A stretch of 33,173 nucleotides of DNA from Candidatus Aminicenantota bacterium. Lineage in GTDB: Bacteria; Acidobacteriota; Aminicenantia; JAMOAD01. The DNA lies in contig JAMOVU010000112.1 of NCBI GenBank assembly GCA_027067555.1, positions 1-33,173 on the forward strand. Reading direction: 5' to 3'. The notes beneath the pieces are model-generated. The model ran no database searches. It saw nothing but the letters and a program-made list of their open reading frames with translations, and was not told the origin of the DNA. Of the stretch, positions 17,398-26,596 are shown piece by piece (position 1 is the first letter of the stretch; every line of letters starts with the position of its first letter). The position numbers were made by a program, and so were the translations under genes.

Positions 17398-18516
17398 TTA
17401 ACTCTCCTTGTAATTTTTAAAAAAATTTTCCTTAAATGTATTAAATTCGTAAAGTTCTATAGAGTGCCTCATTTTTCTCATTATGTCAAGATAGAAGAAT
17501 AAATTGTGTGTTGTGGCAAGTATGCTATAATTAATTTCTTTGGCAATATAGAGATGTCTTAAATAGGCTTTTGAAAAATTTCTGCATGTGTAGCACTCAC
17601 AATCTTCATCTAAAGGGGAAAAATCATTGGAATAAGCAGAATTTTTAATAACCACTTTACCTTTATGAGTGTAAAGCCAACCGGTTCTTGCATTCCTTGT
17701 GGGCAAAACACAATCAAACATATCAACCCCAAGCTCAACAGCTCTTATTATATCTTCCGGTTTCCCAACTCCCATAAGATAAACAGGCATTCCTCTGGGA
17801 ACAATTTCTCTTGTGAGTTTTATAATTTTAAACATCTCCTCTTTGCTCTCTCCCACTGAAAGCCCACCTATTGCTATTGCTTCAAACCCCATTTCAAGTA
17901 ATTTTTCCGTTGATTTTTTTCTCAAATCTTCAAAAATACCTCCTTGAGTTATTCCGAATAAAATACCCTGAGGTTTTGTCTTTTTATAATATTCAAAGGC
18001 TCTTTTTTCCCAGTCAAGTGTTATCTCAAGAGCATACTTTACCTTTTCATAGGGAGAGGGATATTCCACAAGGTAATCAAGGGGCATCATTATATCTACC
18101 CCAATTTCAGACTGCCATTTTATAACATCTTCCGGAGTAAAAATAATCTCTTTTCCATCAAGGTGGGATTTGAACTTCACTCCATTATCCGAAATTTTCG
18201 AAAGAGATGAAAGGGATAATATCTGAAAACCTCCGCTGTCAGTTAAAATAGGTTTGTCCCATCCTATGAATTTATGAATTCCTCCCGCTTTTTTTATAAT
18301 TTCAATACCCGGTCTTAAAAATATGTGGTATAAATTGTTTAAAATTATTTGAGCTCCGATTTCCTTAAGCTCTTTATGGACCATACCTTTTACTGCCCCC
18401 TGTGTACCAACTGGCATAAAAACAGGTGTGTTTATCTCTCCGTGAGCTGTTTTCAAAATCCCCCTTCTTGGGAAATTTTCCTTCTCTTCATTTATAATTT
18501 TAAAAAAATTGCTCAT
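17398..18516 (-). CDS. tgt: Queuine tRNA-ribosyltransferase
   Basis: GEINTPVFMPVGTQGAVKG, DSGGFQILSL, GLSVGESKEEM, LMGVGKPEDIIRAVELGVDMFDCVLPTRNARTG, CxCxxC zinc site. Confidence 0.97.
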   Translation of the reverse strand: MSNFFKIINEEKENFPRRGILKTAHGEINTPVFMPVGTQGAVKGMVHKELKEIGAQIILNNLYHIFLRPGIEIIKKAGGIHKFIGWDKPILTDSGGFQILSLSSLSKISDNGVKFKSHLDGKEIIFTPEDVIKWQSEIGVDIMMPLDYLVEYPSPYEKVKYALEITLDWEKRAFEYYKKTKPQGILFGITQGGIFEDLRKKSTEKLLEMGFEAIAIGGLSVGESKEEMFKIIKLTREIVPRGMPVYLMGVGKPEDIIRAVELGVDMFDCVLPTRNARTGWLYTHKGKVVIKNSAYSNDFSPLDEDCECYTCRNFSKAYLRHLYIAKEINYSILATTHNLFFYLDIMRKMRHSIELYEFNTFKENFFKNYKES

Positions 18517-19316
18517 CTTTTTTCCGCTATTATAAAAGTAGCATAACCTGTTTTGAAAAAAAGGAGTTTATCAATTAGTGTTATGGCTCTTAAAAAAGGG
18601 TAAATTATTCTGTAAATATTATAAACTTTTTTATTCCCTTTAAGCTCCTGCTCACTTTCCGGTGATATTGAGCCTGTCCTCAGTTGAGATTTTTTCTTTC
18701 TTTTTATAATTTTCACGAATAATATATTAAGTGTCATTTCAACGAGTTCAGTGAAGAATTTTGAGTATGTGGTTGCTTTTATAATCTCAAAGTCTCTTTC
18801 TTTTAGCATCTCTTTAAGCATTTTAAGAGAATATCCCTCTCTTTTGTGCCCATATATCTCGGGTTTCATCCCGAATAGTAGTTTAATCTTATTAAGAATA
18901 AAGAATTTTCCCGAAATAGGAGTGGAAATTACAATTTTTCCATTATTTTTAAGAATTTCTTTTATCTCATCCAGAAGCAAACCATCATTATCAAGATGCT
19001 CAAGAATATCGAGAGCAAACACGATATCCGCGGATTTTTTCTTAAAAGGAAGATTTTCTCCTATTTGAACAATGTTTTTTTCAAGTATGGATAAAGCAGT
19101 TTTAAGAGTTTTCATCTCAGTATCAGAGTGAATCCACTTGCCTCCAAGTTCTCTGATAAAATAGGATACAACTCCCTGCCGGCAACCTATATCAAGAACG
19201 ATTTGGTTATCACCTATATTACCTATAGATTTTTTTATTAGATTTACCTTTTCCTTTTTCATATAGGAAAATTTGAAAAGCTCTATCTGCCACGGTATTT
19301 TTTTATTATTTTGCAT
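18513..19316 (-). CDS. Class I SAM-dependent methyltransferase
   Basis: VLDIGCRQGVVSYFI, FALDILEHLDNDGLLLDEIKEILKNNGKIVISTP; ORF overlaps tgt start by 4 nt. Confidence 0.85.
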   Translation of the reverse strand: MQNNKKIPWQIELFKFSYMKKEKVNLIKKSIGNIGDNQIVLDIGCRQGVVSYFIRELGGKWIHSDTEMKTLKTALSILEKNIVQIGENLPFKKKSADIVFALDILEHLDNDGLLLDEIKEILKNNGKIVISTPISGKFFILNKIKLLFGMKPEIYGHKREGYSLKMLKEMLKERDFEIIKATTYSKFFTELVEMTLNILFVKIIKRKKKSQLRTGSISPESEQELKGNKKVYNIYRIIYPFLRAITLIDKLLFFKTGYATFIIAEKR

Positions 19317-19322
19317 AGGGAA

Positions 19323-19351
19323 TTTTAATTTTTTTTTTGTAAAAATGCAAA
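19323..19351 (-). promoter_or_regulatory. Putative leaderless promoter of methyltransferase-tgt-yajC-secDF operon
   Basis: Minus strand TTGCAT-N17-TAAAAT-N6-ATG(19316). Confidence 0.35.
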
Positions 19352-19389
19352 TATAATATTTCAGAGATAAAGGAATGTTTTTCTTTTTG

Positions 19390-19418
19390 TTGAAAATAAA
19401 GATAATGAATGATATTAT
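19390..19418 (+). promoter_or_regulatory. Putative sigma70-type promoter for the 19448 gene
   Basis: TTGAAA-N17-TATTAT, followed by SD GAAGGAG and ATG 19448. Confidence 0.45.
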
Positions 19419-19447
19419 AATTAACTTTCTATTGTGAAGGAGTCAAA

Positions 19448-20095
19448 ATGAAAAGCAAAGAAAGACATGAAATTAAAGAAAATGAACTTGCTGAAATTTT
19501 TAAAAAAGTAATCTATTTTTTTGAAGATTACAAAAGAGAAGCGATTTATGCGGGAATAGTAATACTGGGCATTCTTCTGATTTACATTGGCGCCTGGGCA
19601 TACAATTCATACAAGGTAAGCGTTCAAAATAAAAGCTTTAATGAAGAAATTAATCTTTTAAAGGAAGGCTCAAAAAATAAAGATAAGATACTGAAACTTG
19701 CGAAAAAAGGAGGAGTTGCAACCTTTGGAATTTTTGCTCTTGCGGAGGAGCATCTTAAAAAGGGAGAATACAAAGAGGCACTGGCATTAATAAAAGAGGT
19801 GAAAAAAAGTTCGGGGATGATAAATTACCTGAAAGCAGAGGCAATTAAAATTCAGGTAAATTATGCTAAAAAGGAATATGATAAAATAATAAATCTTTAC
19901 AGGGGAAAACTCAAAACTTTATTAAAGGAAAACAAAGAATTTCCAGCTGATCTTATACTTTTTTATGTGGCAAACTCTTATGAATCAAAGGGAGATACTG
20001 ACTCGGCAAGAAAAATATTCGAGGAAATAAGGACAAACTTCCCTTACTCAAGCTATGGAATCTCAGCGGCAAAAAAGCTGATAAGCCTTAGATAA
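19448..20095 (+). CDS. Single-pass membrane protein with TPR-like repeats (YfgM/YbgF-like architecture)
   Basis: N-terminal cytosolic segment, one TM (IYAGIVILGILLIYIGAWAY), C-terminal helical repeats ending DLILFYVANSYESKGDTDSARKIFEEIRTNFPYSSYGISAAKKL. Confidence 0.8.
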   Translation: MKSKERHEIKENELAEIFKKVIYFFEDYKREAIYAGIVILGILLIYIGAWAYNSYKVSVQNKSFNEEINLLKEGSKNKDKILKLAKKGGVATFGIFALAEEHLKKGEYKEALALIKEVKKSSGMINYLKAEAIKIQVNYAKKEYDKIINLYRGKLKTLLKENKEFPADLILFYVANSYESKGDTDSARKIFEEIRTNFPYSSYGISAAKKLISLR

Positions 20096-20100
20096 GAGCT

Positions 20101-20838
20101 CTATTCAAGCTCAAATTTAATTTCAACAGGGCCCTTTTCTATACCTTTCAAAGTTTTAAGATAGGCAGAGACTATATTTTTAAGCGCATCCGCTGTGAAT
20201 TTGTTTAAAACAAGCTCTTCATTATTAATGGTGACACTTATTGGCTCTTTATCTTTAATATACGAACACCTGTAAATATCAACCTTGTTTTTTATAAGTT
20301 TTAATCCGAATTCATAACATGTTCTCTCATTACACTTTCCGCAATTTATATTAGGGAGCAAAAAGCCGTCTTCCAAAATTATGTTTACCATTTCATCCAG
20401 ATCTTCCAATGTCCATATTTTATGCTTTTCGCTTTTTATATTATTTAATGAAAAATACCCGAACTCAAGACCATCCGATACTTTTTCTATGTCATCCTCT
20501 TCTTTTATACATATTATTTTTGGAAGATTTTTAACACTTTTAAAGCCTTCTACAATTAGAATATCTGTATCAAGTGTTCTTACAATATCATTATAAGAAT
20601 CCTTTTCTTTTGAAAAAGTAGTTTGAGAATCTTCAAAAAGGCCAATGACTTTATCAGCTTTTTCAAAAAGAGTGTTTGTATCAACGCCTTCTTCAAGCTT
20701 TGCTTTGCTTGAACTGTGCTTGATAATTGTAACTCTTTTTCCTGTTTTATCTTTGATTTTTTCGGTAAGCTTTTTTATCAAAAATGTTTTTCCACTGTTT
20801 TTAAATCCTACTACTCCGACACCTCTTATCCTTCTCAT
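20101..20838 (-). CDS. mobB: Molybdopterin-guanine dinucleotide biosynthesis protein B with C-terminal 4-Cys (Fe-S-like) module
   Basis: MRRIRGVGVVGFKNSGKTFLIKKLTEKIK P-loop; TDILIVEGFKSVKNLPKIIC; then NCGKCNERTCYEFGLKLIKNKVDIYRC. Start refined to ATG 20838. Confidence 0.85.
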   Translation of the reverse strand: MRRIRGVGVVGFKNSGKTFLIKKLTEKIKDKTGKRVTIIKHSSSKAKLEEGVDTNTLFEKADKVIGLFEDSQTTFSKEKDSYNDIVRTLDTDILIVEGFKSVKNLPKIICIKEEDDIEKVSDGLEFGYFSLNNIKSEKHKIWTLEDLDEMVNIILEDGFLLPNINCGKCNERTCYEFGLKLIKNKVDIYRCSYIKDKEPISVTINNEELVLNKFTADALKNIVSAYLKTLKGIEKGPVEIKFELE

Positions 20839-20902
20839 ATCAAACCTCCTTAAAGGGGAGTAATTATAATACAAAAGTAATAAATTTTAAATATTAAAAA
20901 GA

Positions 20903-20938
20903 AAAAGCCCTCTCTCAAACATTTGAGAGAGGGCTTTT
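20903..20938 (-). terminator. Strong intrinsic terminator downstream of the S46 peptidase gene
   Basis: Perfect 17-bp inverted repeat AAAAGCCCTCTCTCAAA/TTTGAGAGAGGGCTTTT with 2-nt centre; on minus strand followed by TTTTTCTTTTT. Confidence 0.9.
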
Positions 20939-20954
20939 ATTTGATTATCTTTTT

Positions 20955-23120
20955 TTACCTTACAATTTCAAGTTCTTTTAAAACATTTGTGGCATGATCA
21001 ACTTTGTCTGCTATAAAAAGTATGTACCTTGAATCAACAGATATTGTTCTTGTAATTGATGGCATAAAATTAAAATCAGCTGCAATGCTTTCAAAATTGC
21101 CGTCAAACAATAATCCCATAAGCTCTCCATACTTATTGATAAGCGGACTTCCGGAATTTCCTCCTGTGCTATCATTTGTGGTAAGAAAATCCACCGGAAC
21201 CATTTTGAGCTCAGGGTCAATATAATTTCCAAAATCCTTTGTTTTGCAAATCTCCTTTAATTTTTTTGGAACATTAAAAGGCCATTTGCCCTGATCCTTT
21301 TCCATCACTCCCTTTAAGGTTGTCTGAGGGAGATAAAATACTGCATCTTTCGGAGAATATCCTTTTACTACTCCGATATTCAATCTCAATGTTCTGTTTG
21401 CATCAGGATAAATTAAGCCTTTTTTATATTTTAGCAAAAGCTCCATATACTTTCTTCTTACCAGAAGCATTTTCCCGGCAAGAGTTTCCGATTTGTCCTT
21501 TATTGCATCAAGTTCAACCTGAAGCTTTGAGGCTAAGTTTATGAATGAATCATTGAGTTTTAAAAGACTCTTTCTTGAAAGATTAAAAGCTCTCATCCTG
21601 TAGCCAAGATCCTGAAGTTTTGTGTTTTTGTAAAGATTGTCTATAAACTCATCTATTCCCTTATCGCTTTTATCTTTTATAAGAGAATCAATAACTTTAC
21701 TTCTCATTCCTTCTGGAGCATTGAGAAGTTCCTTGAGGAAAAATTTCATTACCTTTTTATCAGAAGGAATATAGAGGCTCATCTGCCCTAATTTTAATCC
21801 TAATTTGAGGTTTGGGATATCTCTTTTCATATAACCGGGCTCTCTTTCAATATCCTTTTTCCTCTTCTCTATACTCCATTTGTTTATTGTCAATGCAAAG
21901 CTTAAAAGTCTTGAAGATCTTGAAAAAAGACTTAAAAATCTGCTCTTTTTACTGAGATTCTGGCTCTCTTTTATGAGAGAGTACATTTCTTCCAAAACAT
22001 CACCATACTCTTTCTTAAGTTCCGGATTTGAGTTTACATATTCCATAAGTTTTTTCTCTTCTTTTTTCTTTTTCTCAACAAGATTCATCTTTTTAAGACC
22101 CTGAAGCATTCCCTGATAATTCTTGTAAGCATTGCTCAATCCCTTAATCATACCTGCATTTTTAATTGCTGCCTTTTTATCTTTTTTGGCATCACTTTCA
22201 AGGATATCTATCCACTTTTTCAATATTCTTATACCTTCGGGATAATAGAAATTTACATAATATTTAACTTCCTCTGATGTTAAATATCTTTCGGTTCTTC
22301 CCGGATACCCTAAAACCATTGCAAAATCACCGGGATCAATATCTCTTGCGGAGAATTTAAGATAAATTTCAGGTTTATAGGGAATATTTTTCTTTGAATA
22401 ATCCGCAGGCCTTCCGTTTGGTGCAACATAAGCTCTTAAAAATGAAAAATCACCCGTATGTCTTGGCCACATCCAGTTGTCAATCTCTCCACCGTATTCT
22501 CCGATATTTCTTGATGGAATATAAACTATTCTGATATCCCTTATAACAAGATATTTTGAAAGATAATATTTAAGACCTCCGTAAAAGCTGTTTACCCTGC
22601 ATTTATAATCACCGCTTTTCCCTTCCTCTTTTTTAATGATTTTTTTGATATTTTTCTCAATAATTTTATATCTTTTTTTAGGTGGAATTTTCTTGCTCAC
22701 ACCTTTTAAAACCCTTGAAGTGACATCCTTAACCTCTTTCAGTATATATGCTTTGTAGCCGGGAGCGGGAATTTCATCCTTTAAAGTTTTTGCAAGAAAA
22801 CCATTTTCAATAAGATTTGCCTTTAAGGAACTCTGTCTTTGTGCTGCCATGAATGCAACATGGTGATTGGTTAAGATAAGACCTTTTGGGGATACAAAGG
22901 AGCCTGTTCCTCCGTCAATAATAATGGCAGCCTGACTGAGAGAAGGCTTTCTCATACTGAAGATATCCTCTTCAGAAAGAGTAAAACCTAAGTTTTTCAT
23001 CCTTTGAAAAACCTGTTGCGGAATTTTAAAGGGTAAATACATTCCCTCATCGGAAAAACCAAGTCCGCTTGCTAAAAAAAGCAAAATAATAAAAAGAGAG
23101 ATAAAACCTTTTTTCTTCAT
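20955..23120 (-). CDS. S46 family serine peptidase (DPP7/DPP11 family), secreted
   Basis: Signal peptide; GGTGSFVSPKGLILTNHHVAF (His), DNWMWPRHTGDFSFLRAYVAPNGRPADYS (Asp), TNDSTGGNSGSPLINKYGELMGLLFDGNFESIAADF (Ser). Confidence 0.95.
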   Translation of the reverse strand: MKKKGFISLFIILLFLASGLGFSDEGMYLPFKIPQQVFQRMKNLGFTLSEEDIFSMRKPSLSQAAIIIDGGTGSFVSPKGLILTNHHVAFMAAQRQSSLKANLIENGFLAKTLKDEIPAPGYKAYILKEVKDVTSRVLKGVSKKIPPKKRYKIIEKNIKKIIKKEEGKSGDYKCRVNSFYGGLKYYLSKYLVIRDIRIVYIPSRNIGEYGGEIDNWMWPRHTGDFSFLRAYVAPNGRPADYSKKNIPYKPEIYLKFSARDIDPGDFAMVLGYPGRTERYLTSEEVKYYVNFYYPEGIRILKKWIDILESDAKKDKKAAIKNAGMIKGLSNAYKNYQGMLQGLKKMNLVEKKKKEEKKLMEYVNSNPELKKEYGDVLEEMYSLIKESQNLSKKSRFLSLFSRSSRLLSFALTINKWSIEKRKKDIEREPGYMKRDIPNLKLGLKLGQMSLYIPSDKKVMKFFLKELLNAPEGMRSKVIDSLIKDKSDKGIDEFIDNLYKNTKLQDLGYRMRAFNLSRKSLLKLNDSFINLASKLQVELDAIKDKSETLAGKMLLVRRKYMELLLKYKKGLIYPDANRTLRLNIGVVKGYSPKDAVFYLPQTTLKGVMEKDQGKWPFNVPKKLKEICKTKDFGNYIDPELKMVPVDFLTTNDSTGGNSGSPLINKYGELMGLLFDGNFESIAADFNFMPSITRTISVDSRYILFIADKVDHATNVLKELEIVR

Positions 23121-23137
23121 TATAACCTCCTTACTTA

Positions 23138-23143
23138 ATTATA
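23138..23143 (-). promoter_or_regulatory. Putative -10 hexamer of S46 peptidase gene
   Basis: Minus strand TATAAT-N7-GGAGG-N5-ATG; -35 weak. Confidence 0.4.
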
Positions 23144-23174
23144 ATAATACGAAAAAGAGGGACTAAAGTTCTTA

Positions 23175-24800
23175 TCATCGCCTGTAAAAGCCAAAATCTT
23201 TGATTTTCAAAGAAGAGGAAAAATTGCTGAATGAATTTAAACCATTGATAGAGATAAACAAAGCATTAGCCTGTTTAAACTTCTCTTTTACCCTTTTACA
23301 ATAAATCCTGTAAAATTTTGTGAAAGGTATAAGCACTCTGTTTTCTTTTTCAGGATAAAGCTTGAACGATGAGTAAAAATTCCCATTCTCATTTCTCAGC
23401 TCAATCCAATATCTCATATATTTATCGCTATTCGCAATAATGTAAAACCCGTCAAAATCACTCGTTTTTATCTGTTTTCTCAGAGCGATGGAGCACCAGA
23501 CATCGGGATGTGCCTTTGTCTTTTTTGAAAGATAATATTTGAATAAGAAAAAATCATCTTTCTTTTTGAAGAGAGCTTTTGAATTTTGATTCTTTTCAAT
23601 ATGAAAATTTTCAAGGGAAAGAGGAAATTTTCTTATATTTTCAAAATCATTTTTTTTGATTGCAGGTTTTTTAAATGAATAATTTACAAAAATCGGGTTT
23701 GAAATAATCCATGGTACATTATCTTTCAGAAGGGGATGATTTTTCAGATAGACCTCCACTCTGTAAATGCCGGTATCAGCTTTTTCAATAAAAATCTCGG
23801 ATTTTTCTGTCTCCTTAAAGATTTTACCGTTTTTGATAAGAATAATTCTGCTTTTCAAACCTTTTGCTTTTAATTTTACATAAAGGGAAATCCGGGTTTT
23901 TGTTTCTTCTCCCTGTCTTACAATTCCATCGGAGCTTTTACCGTAAAATTCGAAAAGCTCGGGTTCTCCCGCTCCCCTTATTATTGAGAAAAAATCTCCC
24001 TTTCTTACCGCTATCTCAGGATTTCCTTCGTATCTTTTGTCAATCCCTATGGCTAATAGAGAGAACATTTTTGAATATGATGGCTCAGGAATTTTTATCT
24101 TTTTTGTTATCGGTGTTCTTCCGTGAGCATTTGTTGCATAAAACCCGAAAACTTTCCCCATTTTCAGAATTTTATCCCACATCTTTAAAGCAAAAGATGG
24201 CCTTTTCAAATATTTTAAAAACCCATACCTTGAAAAGGGTAGATAAAGGTATGCTTTTATTTTTCCTAATAGGGATAATTTTCTAAAATATGTGGAAAGA
24301 TTTATAATCTCAAGGCCATCCGGCATAAGGTCATCTTCCCAATAGTGCCAGCCCTGTTCCGGATCTTCAGGGTATGTAACAATAGTAAAACCACCCCACT
24401 CTCTTATATCTTCTATTGCATCCGGAGGATATGGAGGAAGTTTGAAAAGGGGAACTTTTTTTGCTCCGAAAAAATTAAGATGTCCTTCGGGAAGAGCACT
24501 TTCCGAACCTCCTACTATATTTACATCTCCGTATTTTTTCTTAAATACGGAGGAAATGGGGTTCGGGTCTCCGTGATCTGTCATAAGAAGTAGTTTAACA
24601 CCTACCTTATCAGCTTCTCTGGCTATTTTCTCAGGGGGGTAAATTCCGTCTGAAAAATTTGAATGAAGGTGATACTCAGCCCAGATATAATTGTTTGAAA
24701 GGCTCGGTTTATACTCTGAGAGGATAAAACCTGAAATAAGATACCATATGAATATTCCACCAAATAAAAATAAAAAAATAAAACCTATTTTCTTTACCAC
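23175..24800 (-). CDS. Membrane-anchored PHP-domain (CehA/McbA-type) protein with C-terminal extracytoplasmic-looking region
   Basis: N-terminal TM; WAEYHLHSNFSDGIYPPEKIAREADKVGVKLLLMTDHGDPNP; GGSESALPEGHLNFFG; ATNAHGR; GTG start. Confidence 0.85.
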   Translation of the reverse strand: MVKKIGFIFLFLFGGIFIWYLISGFILSEYKPSLSNNYIWAEYHLHSNFSDGIYPPEKIAREADKVGVKLLLMTDHGDPNPISSVFKKKYGDVNIVGGSESALPEGHLNFFGAKKVPLFKLPPYPPDAIEDIREWGGFTIVTYPEDPEQGWHYWEDDLMPDGLEIINLSTYFRKLSLLGKIKAYLYLPFSRYGFLKYLKRPSFALKMWDKILKMGKVFGFYATNAHGRTPITKKIKIPEPSYSKMFSLLAIGIDKRYEGNPEIAVRKGDFFSIIRGAGEPELFEFYGKSSDGIVRQGEETKTRISLYVKLKAKGLKSRIILIKNGKIFKETEKSEIFIEKADTGIYRVEVYLKNHPLLKDNVPWIISNPIFVNYSFKKPAIKKNDFENIRKFPLSLENFHIEKNQNSKALFKKKDDFFLFKYYLSKKTKAHPDVWCSIALRKQIKTSDFDGFYIIANSDKYMRYWIELRNENGNFYSSFKLYPEKENRVLIPFTKFYRIYCKRVKEKFKQANALFISINGLNSFSNFSSSLKIKDFGFYRR

Positions 24801-24806
24801 GGATTT

Positions 24807-24815
24807 ATTATAGCA
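24807..24815 (-). promoter_or_regulatory. Putative leaderless extended -10 promoter of PHP gene
   Basis: Minus strand TGC-TATAAT-AAATCC-GTG(24800). Confidence 0.4.
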
Positions 24816-24837
24816 CTTAAATTAAAATTAACGAAAA

Positions 24838-25740
24838 TTAATAATCCTCTATCCTGTCTCCAGGCTGATGTTTCCATCTTTTATGAAACCAAAAATAGTA
24901 TTGAGGGAATTTTTTTATCTCATTGGCAAGAACTCTGTTTATCTCTTCTGTTATCAGTAAAGTATCTTTTTCCTTATCTCCTGTGAGTTCCACTTTAATA
25001 GGGGGAAGAGAATAAATCTTATATTTTTTGCCTTCGGGTATTGTAAAAACGGGAATTATCGGTGCTCCTGTTTTCAGATGAAATTTTGCGGGAGTTGGTG
25101 TTGTGGAAGCTATCTTATTGAAGAATTTTACATAAACCCCCTCCTTTTCCTGCTGGCTTACATCCACCATTATTCCTAAAAATTTTTTTTCTTTTAAATC
25201 TTTCAAGCTTTTTGCAGCAGCTCTCATATCTTTGTAAATAATCGTATTACCGGTTTGCTCTCTGAATCCTCTTAACTTTTTTTCAACATAGGGATTATCC
25301 ATCTTTCTTACTATTGCGCTTACCCTTTCAATGTGTTTACCTATCCACAATAGTCCGAACTCCCAGTTTCCGAAATGCCCTGATATAAGTATTGCACCTT
25401 TCCCTTCTTCTACGGCTTTTTCCAGAGTGGAAACATCTCCCTTTTCCATTATTTTCTCTATTTTTGAAATTTTATTGTATTTCGTAAGATCAACAATTAA
25501 TCGGGCAAGGTATGAAAAGCTCTCTTTTACAAGAGCTTCCTTTTCTTCTTCTTTTTTTTCGGGAAATGCAATATTGAGATTTTTCATTATGATTTTTCTG
25601 TATCTTTTACCGAAAAGGAACAAAATTTTACCTATCCCTTTATAAAGAGAGGACAAAGCAAAAGGTGGTGTGATTTTGATAAAAAATTCTGCTATTTTAT
25701 AAAGGAAGTATTCCCTTTTAAAATTTGATTTTTTCTTCAA
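24838..25740 (-). CDS. Lysophospholipid/lipid A acyltransferase, LpxL/HtrB family
   Basis: GKGAILISGHFGNWEFGLLWIG (H-x4-E), GIMVDVSQQEKEGVYVKFFNKIASTTPTPAKFHLKTGAPIIPVF, PQYYFWFHKRWKH. Confidence 0.92.
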   Translation of the reverse strand: MKKKSNFKREYFLYKIAEFFIKITPPFALSSLYKGIGKILFLFGKRYRKIIMKNLNIAFPEKKEEEKEALVKESFSYLARLIVDLTKYNKISKIEKIMEKGDVSTLEKAVEEGKGAILISGHFGNWEFGLLWIGKHIERVSAIVRKMDNPYVEKKLRGFREQTGNTIIYKDMRAAAKSLKDLKEKKFLGIMVDVSQQEKEGVYVKFFNKIASTTPTPAKFHLKTGAPIIPVFTIPEGKKYKIYSLPPIKVELTGDKEKDTLLITEEINRVLANEIKKFPQYYFWFHKRWKHQPGDRIEDY

Positions 25741-26596
25741 CTTTTTTTAAAAACTCCTTTTTAAAATCTTCTGTCAAGACAGCCTCTATTTTTAAATAAT
25801 AGAGCTCTTTTATACCATATTTTTCAAGCTTTACAAAATCCTTTTCGGTTGTGATAAGTTTTTTACCAAAAGCCTCAAGTTTTTTCACATCTTTCTCTGT
25901 GTAATTATGATGATCCGGAAAAACAATAAATCCCGAGAATTTTATTCCGGCTTTTTTCAATGTACTCTCAAAGGATTTCGGATTTCCTATTCCGCAAAAG
26001 GCAATAAACTCCCCCTCTTTAGAATTTAAAAAGGGAAAAATGCCTTTTACTGAAAAGTAAAAACCAAAATTTTTCTCTCCTCTTTTTAAAATAAAATCAG
26101 CTCTCTTTTTCTCGGATTTAAAATCCCTTCTCAAAAAAGGCTTTTCATCTTCAACAAGAATTTCAATATCTTTTCTAAGACCAAAGAATTGAAACCCATC
26201 ATCAAGGATAAACACAGGGATTTCTCTATCTCCCGATTCTTTAATATTTTTAACTCTGTCTTTTCCGACAAAAACAGGAATCCTTTCCAAATTTCTCTTT
26301 ATAAGAACAGCTTCATCTCCGTATTTTTCAGTATCATTTTCCAAAACTTCTCCGCCTTTTTTCTCAAGTTTGCTCTTGTATCCTCTTAAAAGAACCCCTG
26401 ATTTTATCCCCCTTTCTTCCAAAAATTTTGTAATAGCTATTACAATCGGGGTTTTGCCACTCCCTCCGAAGCCCAAATTTCCCACTGACACTATTACTTT
26501 TCCATCTATCCGGTCCCCTTTTGATAATCTTCTCCTTATAAAATTAATGATTTTGTATAAAAATTCAAGGGATTTTAAAACAAAGATATTTAACAT
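25718..26596 (-). CDS. lpxK: Tetraacyldisaccharide 4'-kinase
   Basis: VGNLGFGGSGKTPIVIAITKFL, LLRGYKSK, GDEAVLIKRN, ILDDGFQFFGLRKDIEIL, FPDHHNYTEKDV. Confidence 0.95.
   Translation of the reverse strand: MLNIFVLKSLEFLYKIINFIRRRLSKGDRIDGKVIVSVGNLGFGGSGKTPIVIAITKFLEERGIKSGVLLRGYKSKLEKKGGEVLENDTEKYGDEAVLIKRNLERIPVFVGKDRVKNIKESGDREIPVFILDDGFQFFGLRKDIEILVEDEKPFLRRDFKSEKKRADFILKRGEKNFGFYFSVKGIFPFLNSKEGEFIAFCGIGNPKSFESTLKKAGIKFSGFIVFPDHHNYTEKDVKKLEAFGKKLITTEKDFVKLEKYGIKELYYLKIEAVLTEDFKKEFLKKVEEKIKF

Noticed and set aside
20096-20112. GAGCT-CTATTCA-AGCTC as a bidirectional terminator between the TPR gene and mobB
   Set aside because: Only a 5-bp stem and no T-tract on either strand; insufficient for an intrinsic terminator call.
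23864-24286. 140-aa plus-strand ORF inside the PHP gene
   Set aside because: Antisense to a well-supported CDS; leucine/phenylalanine-rich composition expected from AT-rich antisense.
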